From [Phialemoniopsis] sp. UDSM-2020 (taxonomy: Eukaryota; Ascomycota; Sordariomycetes; Thyridiales; Thyridiaceae), in NCBI GenBank assembly GCA_018873225.1, contig JAEILZ010000001.1, forward strand, positions 4,278,001 to 4,342,000: DNA of 64,000 bases. The letters run 5' to 3'. Shown here piece after piece: positions 22,724-32,267 of the stretch. The notes beneath the pieces were generated by a model, which saw only the letters and a program-made list of their open reading frames with translations, was not told the DNA's origin and ran no database searches. A program made the translations under genes and the position numbers. Every line of letters begins with the position of its first letter. Position 1 is the first letter of the stretch.

Positions 22724-25522
22724 TATGTCAAGCTCCAGGACAACAGAGCTGGGATAGTCGATAGTATGTACTAGGCACTTGAATCGCTTCTGGGAAGATA
22801 TTCCGATCCGGGCCAATGGCTCGTAGAGATCTCGCTGATTCTTCTCGAGACGTACAGGCCCTTCAAGTACGGCAGGGGCAGGTTCTCACGGCCAAAAGAA
22901 ACGTCGGTCCCAGGAATGTCTTCCAACCCCAAGGGACTGATTCAACGTTTCAATTGTCCAATGCGTAGGACACTAGAATCGAGGCGCAGTGTCTTCCTGG
23001 GTTCAAGCGCAATTTGTCGCAAAAACCCAGCATATGCCTCCACTAAGTTGCAGGCGACGCCGTTTGGTGCTTTCACCAAACAGAACTCCTCACGAGCTGT
23101 AACGGATGGATGACCGAGGGAGGAACGGCGCCAAAAGCGGTCGATGATAGCTAGTGGTGTATCTTGGTCTCGATAGCAGTAGGCGCTTTGCGACTAGAGT
23201 CTTCTTCTTCTGTCGAGGTCAAATCCTCCGGGATGCAGTGCGATCAAGCAGGAAATATTCGCAAGACCCAAAGCTGAAGGGGAGTCAGTCTTATACGCTG
23301 TCAGACTTGGGCAGGAGGTGGAATGAGAAGAAAGTGCAGAAGGACGGGCGACAGTTTGTTCATATTTGGGGGAGACATACTAGTCGACCTGGTGCGGATC
23401 ACAAGAGACAAGCTGCTCGAGTCAAGCCAGAACTCCTGATTAGAGGGCTGGGTATCTTTGGCTGGGACTGGTTCCCGAAAAGCGAATTCGTCGGCAGAGA
23501 AGAAGTAAGAATACAAAGAAAGGTAGGGCACGAATTGCTAAAATATTTTGCTTTCCTCTCTTTCTCTTCACTTCCTACCTCTGGACCTTCGAGGATGAGA
23601 CAAGGGATCTTGGGAAGACACGCATTGGGGGGAGAAACGTAGTGGGGGGATGTAACAGTTGACAGAAGCGCCGGAGTTAAGAATCTTGAGATTTTCAGGC
23701 TGAGCATCCCATACCTCATAGTGGACTAGGGAGTTGATTTAGCGTTGTCTGATGGGCACGATGGAGAAGGCCAGTGCAGCCACGAATTTTCAGGGTTCCC
23801 TCCCTGACCTTTCCCATGGCCACGAGACCCTCCCAATCACATATCAAGGACGACATTCCGCAACCCATGGCATCCGAGTGATTGATAGCCTCGGAGAGCA
23901 TCTTGATACTGGCCATGGGCTTCTCTGTCTCCCTGGAGCTTGCCTTTGCAAGTCAAGAGGCTGACGGAGCAGTCTTCGTATTTTGTCTCTTTCCTCACTA
24001 ACCAGCTTCGAGGCAGTACATGTACCTTACCCCAGCCAATCTCTCTTATCAATCTACGGTTACAAGGATCACGAGTCTATCTTACGAGCAGCTTCCAATT
24101 CTGTGGTCGTCTCTCTCACAGCAACATTTACTGATCATCAGTTCCCCCATAAGCCAACCTCCAACAATGGCAGCTCACCCCCCGGCAGAGGACTGCAGCC
24201 ATCAGAAATGACGACAGGCGGATGTGACCCCCCGAAGCACAGCTCTCAGGATCAGCCAGACCAAGGTTGAAATGATCGGCGTCATTGGAGTTGATATTTA
24301 GGCAACTAGTGCTGACGACGGCGACGTCTACACCGCAGAGCCTGCGACGCATGGGCTGATTAGTGTGTAGTTTAAACTCAACCGTCCAGTGGTGGGTGCA
24401 GTTGGACCAACCAGTGCCGGTGAACCGCGCCACCTAGACTCGACGTCCCTGCACCACGGGTCGGTAGTCGCACCGAAAGAGTCCGACCGCCCCAAAATGT
24501 CCTTGATGCGTGGGGTACAGTCAGCATCGATAGCTGAGGGCTAGTAGGAATGGCCCATATTGTCGCCCATCAAGCCCATCAAGCCCATGGAACTACTTTA
24601 TGCAAGACCCCGCTGTGCTTTAGCCTGCATGGTCTATCTCTGCTGTGAGTCATCGGTCTGAAGAGGGGTTTTGTCTGACTGGCGTTTTTCGATCTTCTCG
24701 TCCACCGCCCGGTTCCGTGCCGTCTCATGCGTATCCGTGGTCAAAAGACAGTGGGGATGATTTGTCAGCCCGCAAACAAACCAGCACTCCGATCTTTGAC
24801 GCCCGGCCGGCAGGCGATCGGTCTGTGCTGCCGTCGCCCGCGTCCTTGGCAGAGGTCGGTGCTGGTTCTCAAACGGCCGCAAACCAACAGCGAGCCACGA
24901 AATGCACAAAACAGTAATTCAAATCGGAATTGGTTCGAGTTGAGTATGGTCGATTTTAACCGCCCTTCTCAGGAATATGAACAAACTTTTGCATGTTGTA
25001 ACGGATTGGCAAGTCGAGAGTGAAGCAATGTGCAGACCAGATCAGAGGTTCAGTTTTCCATTGCGTTGGTAACTCTCCATTACAATGTTTTCCTATTCGA
25101 AAGCGACTCATATAGACAACATCACAATTATGTTAAAATGCCAGTTAAAGTGTTGCTTGTCAACTTGAAAGGATGACAACATTTGCACTGTGGTTGGTTG
25201 CGCGACTCCCAGTCTTTAGGAGCCCTTCCGGCTATAATTAGCGTGGTGGCCCGGTCCCGGGACCCATTGACCTATTGCCAAGCATTTCAGCCAACCACAA
25301 CGTTGGATGTTACCACGAGCACCCCGTGGCTATGCTTTCACCCTTGCAGACCCTGTACTGTTGAACACGCGACTGTGAGACGGAGCCCTGGAGAGGCGAA
25401 AAGATGGCTCGACCGGTGGACAATATGGCAATCTCTTTGCAGATTGAAGGGCAAGAAGATTAGTTGTGTCAATCCTCTGCTCCAAGATGCGCTGTTCTGT
25501 GAGGCGATGAACAGTATTCGCG
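22724..25522. other. 2.8 kb intergenic region, Zn2Cys6 factor / multicopper oxidase
   Basis: Divergent promoter region. The longest open frame (23154-23642) has no domain and unlike codon use. A three-fold GCCCATCAA repeat is at about 24567-24592. The region is not AT-rich, so I see no sign of repeat-induced point mutation. Long 5' leaders or an unrecognised noncoding RNA would fit, but I cannot support either. Confidence 0.45.
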
Positions 25523-25566
25523 ATGGCGGATCCAGCACGAGAAAATACCAATGTCCCACAGCCTGA
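25507..25566 (+). other. Overlapping upstream ORF at the multicopper oxidase start
   Basis: An ATG at 25507 lies 16 bases upstream of the oxidase ATG (25523), in a different frame. It reads 19 codons to a TGA at 25564-25566, inside the oxidase coding region. If the mRNA starts upstream, scanning ribosomes meet this ATG first, and initiation here would bypass the oxidase start. The structure is visible directly; translation and any regulatory effect are inferred. Confidence 0.5.
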
Positions 25567-27664
25567 GCGGCAGCAGTTGCTCGGCGGCCGTGCGAGTACC
25601 GACGACGTTGGTGACGAGCAGCTGGAAAAGCTGCTTGCCGATGACCTTGAGAATGGCAACAGCGAAGACGAACCCCGTCGGCCACGACCACAGCCGTCTC
25701 GCCCATGGCCAGCTGCTTTTTTCGTCTCGATTGCTTTGCTGAGCTTGTTCACCCTCCTAGCGCTCGTTAAGCTGTCTCTGTTCAAGAACACGGACGCTGC
25801 CAAGACGGGATCTTCGGTAGCAACGACCTTCACCCGGCGGCATGGCTCGGAGTACGTCCTCACGTCTGACTGGGACTTTGACGCCGCGCCAACTGTGCGC
25901 GAGTACCATTGGATTGTGAGCGACATCGAAGGCAACCCAGACGGCGTTTTCCGCCCCATGATTGTCATCAATGGTCAATTCCCGGGCGAGATGATTCGGT
26001 GTAATCGAGGAGATACCATCGTTGTCAACGTCGAGAATCACTCTGTGAATGCGACGTCTATCCACTGGCATGGTATCTTCCAGAATGGTACGAATTGGAT
26101 GGACGGGACAGTGGGCGTCACGCAATGTCCCATTGCGCCTGGTGGGAAGTTCCGGTATGAGTTCAAGGTGGATGGGCAGGCCGGTACATGTAAGCGCAAA
26201 CACTTTTGCGGTTCAGTGCATTGACCACAACTAACTTGTTGATTTCCAGACTTCTACCACGGACATCACGCCGCTCAAGCCCTGGACGGTCTGGTGGGAC
26301 CACTTGTTATCCATTCTCCTCAAGAGAAAGAAAACCAGAAGATCCCCTACGTCACAGACCGTGTGGTGATGCTGCAAGATTGGTATCACGATCTTTCCAG
26401 CGGCCTGCTGATGGAGACGCTATCTCCCGGGAGTGAAAGCTCACCAGTGCCCAACGGGGCGCTGTTGAACGGGGCCAATATTCTGGACTGCTCGGACCAC
26501 CCTCATCGCCGGTGCGACAACTCGACCGCAAGCATACCGTCTTGGGACCTGTCGCCAGATGCACACCACCGGCTGCGCTTATTGAACGTAGGAGCTTTCG
26601 CCTGGTTCGAGGTCACGGTGGACGAGCACTCCACACTGCCCATCACCGAGATTGACGGAGTTGATATCGAGCCGTCTGACGAGAAGAGCGTCCTTCTCGG
26701 CCCTGGCCAACGATACAGCGTCATCCTCTCAACCGAGCAGACCAAGAGCGACGCAGTCTGGTTCAGAGCGCGCATGGTCACGCACTGCTTCGCCGAGAAC
26801 GTCCTTCCCGAAAAGGGCCAGGCCGAAGCCAAAGCAGCCATCCGGTACACCGCCAACGACGTCTCCGACTCCCACGATGTCGCCATCGTCCCAACCTCAG
26901 AGCCAGACCGTAGCGTCTACGCCGTGCAGTGCAGCGACATGCGCACGAGGAAGTACGTCCCTGTCCCCGCCGTGCGCGCACCCGAGCATGCCGACCGTAG
27001 CTGGCACCTCCGCGTCAACCTCGCCATCGGCGACTGGCGCCTTGAGCGGGGCTTCCTGAACCAGTCGTCGTACCGCATGGACGCCAGGTCGCCGCCGACG
27101 CTGCATCGCGTCGTCGACGGCCTGCGCGCCGGCAACGATTCCTTCGCCGTCGAGGGCTACAACGATGTGGCTTTCGACCCGGAGCGCGAGCTTGTCGTCA
27201 GCAATCGCGGCGTCGAGGTCGTCGACATCGTTCTGCAGAACATGGACGAGGGGAACCACCCGTTCCACCTGCACGGCACGCAAATGTTCACCCTCGCCGC
27301 CGGGCACGGGTACTTTCCGGGCTATGAGAAGCTTGGCCTCAAAGCGCATGGGCGGGGCTTACTGGACCCCGGCAACGACACCATCATCGAAAACCCTGTG
27401 CGCAGAGACGTCGCGACGGTCGAGGGGTTCGGGTGGGCGCTGATCAGGTTTGTGGCTGACAATCCGGGCGTGTGGCTTTTCCACTGCCACATGATCTGGC
27501 ACGGTGAGGCGGGTATGGCGATGCAGTTCATCTCACGCCTGGACGACATGAAGAAGTGGGAGATCCCTGAGAAAAACACGCGACTGTGTGAGGCGAAACT
27601 TGAGGAATTGGAGAAAGGGGCGGTGCCAAAAGACGATATCTGGTTCGGATCGTTTGGCACCTGA
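25523..27664 (+). CDS. Membrane-anchored multicopper oxidase (laccase/ferroxidase family)
   Basis: Exons 25523-26189 and 26250-27664; 693 residues. It oxidises phenols or metal ions with reduction of O2 to water; the substrate is not determined. The N-terminus is cytosolic and acidic. One helix at about 62-87 (AAFFVSIALLSLFTLLALV) makes it a type II membrane protein with the catalytic part outside or luminal. Copper ligands are all present: HWHG (181-184), HGH (226-228), HPFHLHG (about 559-565) and HCHMIWHGEAGM (634-645). The axial position of the type 1 site is Met645, which in this family goes with a lower redox potential than Leu or Phe. There are several N-glycosylation sequons. Yeast Fet3 is instead anchored at its C-terminus and pairs with Ftr1; no Ftr1-like gene is in this window. 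Confidence 0.9.
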
Positions 27665-27884
27665 CCACCAACCTATAGCATGTGACTATCAGAAAGGGGA
27701 AGTATCACATATTAGAGACCACGACGCAGCGATTGCATATAGACCATTGTTTTGGGAATCAAGTAAAATCAACCATTCGCCGTGCCCCTTCTATCGAGAT
27801 GCAATCCCTAAAGGGGAAAAAGGTGTATATACATTTTGCTACCCCAAACACGAAATCAAATCCTGCGTGATGCTAGAGTAGCAC

Positions 27885-28717
27885 TCATGACGTAGCAACT
27901 CCCTCGCCAGAGGACTTGACACTGTACGCCTTGAAGAAGTCGTCGTTGTTCTCAATCTCCTCCTTGACCTGTGCAAGAGGATTGTCAGGTTAATGGGATG
28001 TCTTGGTACGTTAGGGGAGTTGAAGAGACTTACAATGTCGAGGCCACCAACAAGCTCGCCATCAACCCAGAGTTGAGGGAAAGTGGGCCACTCGGCAAAC
28101 TCCTTGAGGCCCTGCCTCACTTCGTCATCGGCCAGGATATTAAAGAAGCCGTACTTGACAGCATTCTCTCGCAGGATCGCCACCAGTTGTCGCGAGAAGC
28201 CGCACTGCGGCGCACTAGGCGTGCCCTTCATGAACAGCATCACTGGCGCCGCCTTGACCAACTCTCCCAGACGCTTGAACAGCTCCTCCTTTGCCTTCTC
28301 CGGGTCTTGCTCCTCGTCCGCCTCCTTCATCTCGGTATCGGCACCGTTGATAGCTGTGGGCGCTGTGCCCGAGGATGCGGCGTGTTTCTCGATCGCGTTG
28401 CGGACCTTGACGGCGCTGCTACCACTGACGGTCTCGAGGATCTGTCCGCCGCGCGACAGGACGAGGAAGGGGACAGCTGTGACATCGTATTGCTCGCTAA
28501 GCTCGGAGAGGTCCTCGGCGTTGACGGAAACCCAGGAGGTGGTCGGCGGCTCGGTAGCGGGGTACTCGGTGGCCAGGGTCTTGAGGACAGTGGACATTTG
28601 GGCGCAAGGAGCAGCCCACGGTGCATGGAAGGAGATGATGAGCAGGGTCGAGGGTGAGAGGGAGGCGACATGCTGCTCCCAAGCCTCAAGGCTGGTAATC
28701 TCCTTCATTGTCGACAT
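27885..28717 (-). CDS. GRX4: Monothiol glutaredoxin, Grx3/Grx4 type
   Basis: Cytosolic/nuclear Fe-S-binding glutaredoxin that in fungi reports iron status to transcription factors and delivers iron. Exons 28717-28034 and 27968-27885; 255 residues. The N-terminal thioredoxin-like domain (about 5-110) has WAAPC (34-38), where normal thioredoxin has WCGPC, so the domain is redox-inactive, as usual for this class. An acidic linker (about 120-142) joins a glutaredoxin domain with the monothiol active site CGFS (172-175) and the glutathione-binding WPTFPQLWVDGELVGGLDI. The second exon adds only 27 residues. It converges with the multicopper oxidase gene, with 220 bases between stops. Grx3 versus Grx4 cannot be told apart from sequence, because filamentous fungi usually have one such gene. 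Confidence 0.94.
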
Positions 28718-30814
28718 GGTGTGACGCTATTTCGCCGGGGAGCGAAAATTGGCGGGGTGTTTTCAAGGTTGCTCTAGTGAGCTCCAGTGGGTGACTCTGA
28801 AGGTAATCAAGTCCTTCTCTTCGGGGTCGATGTGCTTCGCCTGCCTGCGCTCACAGCTTCAACGTGTTCAAGGACGTGTGGTTGCTGACATATCACAAAG
28901 ATCTGATAAGAGAGTTAGGTTTTCTCCAGCAAGGTTGAAGATGCGGTGCCGGACCGCTGAAAAGTTGGTGGAGCCGCGAAGGAGAACCCCGCGGAAGCCA
29001 GAAAGAAATGGTCGGCCCTCATTGGCTGGGGTCTTCTTGCGTCATTTGCGACTGCGCTTTGCGCTTCTGTCCTCGCATTAGCCACAATAGCGACATGCTC
29101 GAGCTTCAGCCACAGACCAGAGAGGCATCCGATCAATCTCCTCCTTTTCACATGCGACACCACAGCAGCAATGATCATCTGCTCTCCCTTTTGTTTCTTA
29201 TTCAAAGCATTTCCCCCTGATATGTACACAGTATGTGACAGGGAGTGCATGTTATGAGGTGTTTCATATCCACTTGTCTATGCCTAGCAAGTCACAGAGC
29301 TGCACAGGAAATTTGTATACGGATGTTTTCTCTTTGGTGACCTTTGTCCATCTGGACAAGTATCAAGTACGCATCAAGAGATTTGAAGAAGGAAGCATGC
29401 TGGTCTGTCGAAGTGATGTGCACTTAAACACTGTGAAGATCCCTGGTCCCAGTCATTTTTTCAATCTTAGACCCGCGGCGGGTGCTGCCAAATATCTAAA
29501 AGCCGCAAAGCTTGGCATTCACATCCAATCACGACAGACGGTAGATCTTTGAACGCAACCCATACCTATGGTCCAGGGTCCACTGAAACATTTGATAACC
29601 ATTGACCTGTGAGGCGAGTTTCATCAAACTCTCATGACTGGTTAGGAGAAATAGCCTGGCATGAAGGGACCTTGTTGGTAGCGTGAGATCTCTTTGAAGC
29701 TTGGCGGCCTCCCCCTCCTTGATACTTCTGCATGGGACAATCAGCTGCATCTCGGACAGACAAGGGTGGTGGGTGACCCGAGGTCATGGTTTTAGCCTGC
29801 TTTGCCAGTCGATAGCGGCGTCTTTACCTTCAACTAACATGCATAACTGTAATTCATGGTGAAGGGGTATCCTCCACTTCGTCATCGAGTGGAAGACGGT
29901 ATTCTCTGGCGATGGCGGTAGTGCCTAGTGCTGAGTGGAAGTCTCTGGAGGATCGCATTGTGATTTGGCGCTTCGTACGGATGGACGGTGGCAGGGGTCG
30001 CTCAGTCGGCATCTCACAGCCGGTCCGAGTTGCAGTGGGGAGCCAGAGAGGGTGTGATCCATTGTCAGGAAATGCGAAACACTTCCAGGTGGTGGCAACA
30101 GTCGTCAACTCCCGTGTGTTACCGACTGGCTGTGCACTTCCGCATTGATAGAAGATGTCGTCTACATGTCGGTCCAAAATAGAATCAATACTTGGATCTT
30201 GGATGCTTGCATGGGTCAAGAAGCGCTCATTGCCGCCGTCGCAATTGACAAGTCGATTGGATCAGATGCTCAGCGGTCGCTTTCCACGTAAACAGCGGGT
30301 CGTTAGGGCCCTATCTGCCAGCCCAAGGGTGGCGCTAACCCCCCAAATCGCATCGCTGAGGCGGGCTTAGCTCCTGGGACGCGCCAACCTGGGATCGTCT
30401 GGACCCTCTTGAACTCTCGAACCCCCGCAAGTCTCAGATGGTTACTTCTGTAGAGCACCTAAAGTAGCGGATGTGCTCGTCAGTAACCACACCCAGTTGT
30501 CCACCGAACTCACTAGAGACGCGGCCAAAGCAATTGGGCTACTACCTAGGTACTGAGCGCACCATTCGGCTTTGCCGTCATCTGTCCCCATTTATCCCAG
30601 CACTATCCCCGTCTGACTTTCCCACCTCCCTGTGTCCGCCGATTGCTGGTATTTCCTTTTCGTCAAACACAAAGGCCCCCCAGCTTACTCTTAAAGCTCT
30701 TCATTCCTTGGCATCGGTAGAGCATCAATCACTCAGGCAGTGGTCGCATCTCGCACGTCTCCTCACACAAGTCGATCTTTTTCTTCAACACACATCAACA
30801 CCGCGCATATCGCA
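28718..30814. other. Intergenic region, glutaredoxin / CYSTM-like gene
   Basis: 2.1 kb between divergent genes. No frame shows a domain. The last 300 bases before the CYSTM-like gene are C/T- and CA-rich, like a fungal 5' leader. I looked for tRNA boxes near 30360-30430 and found none that folds. Confidence 0.5.
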
Positions 30815-31217
30815 ATGTCCAACCAAGGATACTACCAGCAGGGCCCTCCCCAGGGCTACGGCAGCCCGCCGCCCCAGCAAGGATACGGCCAAGGCTACGG
30901 ACAGCCTCAGTACCCTCAGCAGGTAAGTTTCGATGCGATCGCGAGGCTCTTGTTAGACCCCTCTAGCCCGACATGGCCTTGCTCTCCCACAATGACCTGA
31001 CATGATGTCGCTGACATGCCTCTCTCCATAGGCCTACGGCGGTCAACCTCAATACTACCAGCAGCCTCCCCCGATGCAGTACCAGCAGCAGCCCCCTCAG
31101 AAGCAGAGCAGCGGTGCCGGCAAAGGCTGCTTGGCCGGTCTTTTGGGATGCTGCATCTGTCTCGAGTGCTGCGACTGCTGCGGCGACTGCTGCGAGATGT
31201 GCGTCGAGTGCTGCTAA
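30815..31217 (+). CDS. Small Gln/Pro/Tyr-rich protein with Cys-rich CYSTM-like tail
   Basis: Two exons, 30815-30922 and 31032-31217; 97 residues. The first 60 or so residues are repeats of Gln, Gly, Pro and Tyr (QGYGQ, PQQGYGQGYG). A short basic/Ser stretch (KQSSGAGKG) precedes a C-terminal 28-residue segment packed with Cys (GCLAGLLGCCICLECCDCCG and then DCCEMCVECC). This is the architecture of the CYSTM family: small membrane-associated, often palmitoylated proteins linked to stress tolerance in eukaryotes. Membrane association and stress role are family knowledge, not shown here. The splice is well defined (CAG|GTAAGT ... CATAG|GCC). The tail is longer and richer in Cys than a minimal CYSTM motif. 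Confidence 0.85.
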
Positions 31218-32267
31218 ACGACAACGACGACTGCGGAGGACGCGCGGCGATGGATGGAGGATTCTTTGAGGACCGCAGACGCCTGCACCGCCTCGTGTTT
31301 TGAAAGAAAGGACAAATTCGACTACCCGACCTACAATGCTCAGCCTAGCAATTGCTTCTTTGTCTTTTATCGCCTGCTTTTCTTGATGGATATGCTTGTT
31401 CTTCGGCGGCGATCAATTCTCTGTGACGGATGAGGATAATACGGATTTTTCCACGAGTCAATACCATGGGAAATTGACTACCAAAATGTGATCTCTTGAT
31501 ATCTTGCTATCTTCTTTCGGAGAGCTGCTCCGACTGGTGTGCTTACCCGCCATTCTCGTGATGCATTGGTCTTGAGCCTCATTCTGATACTGAATCATAA
31601 ACGGACTAGGCTTGGAGACCTTACCTCTGTGAAGGGATCCATACCTTCAAACCCACGCATTATCTCTGACTGTGGAAGCCTTGTGGATATTGGCTGTCGT
31701 CGTGGTCAAGGTTAGGCTGCAAGATAAAAAGGGCGCTTGCTCCTATAGCTTGCGCCAGCTGAGCTTCATCAGCGTAGTCGGCCTTGGATAGAATTGAAAG
31801 GCCGTTCAAATCCTCGAATTTGATACTCTAGTGATCACTTCATCACAGCGCGCCAGACATAGCCTCTCGCAGCTCTTTAACCCGGTCTGGAAATATCATG
31901 TATGCATGTTTGAAGAGCGGTAAGTTTTGACACCGTGTTGCCAGGATGGTCGATGCGGCGGGGCCGGGCAAGTCCGAAAGCTGAGCACAGTGAGTCCAAA
32001 GTTCGCGTGCACGGTTCAATTACGTCGGCTCGACCAGCCCCTGCCCCGCTTGCTGCTCCTGAGGAGGCCTGCTTTGGATGCCACAGCAGCCAAGCTTGGA
32101 GCACAGCCTCTCTCCGACATCTTCACCTCTTCTCTTAACCTTAAAGCCACTTTCTACCTGGCCTCGCTTTCTTCAAATCCCCCCAGAGAGCTTGTTACTG
32201 AGGAAAAGGCAGACATTACTCTTTTCCCCCTAGCACTCGCCATCCGCTCTCCGCACACCCAGCCAAA
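31218..32267. other. Intergenic region upstream of ABP1
   Basis: About 1.05 kb between tandem genes. It contains the 3' UTR of the CYSTM-like gene and the ABP1 promoter, whose last 150 bases are C/T-rich. Nothing else is recognised. Confidence 0.55.

Noticed and set aside
23154..23642. 162-codon plus frame in the Zn2Cys6/oxidase gap
   Set aside because: Composition unlike neighbouring genes, no domain, and shadow frames of similar size on the other strand.
30360..30430. Possible tRNA gene (TTAGCTCCTGGG and a distant TTCGA)
   Set aside because: The A box has mismatches and the B box is not in the right form; no cloverleaf.
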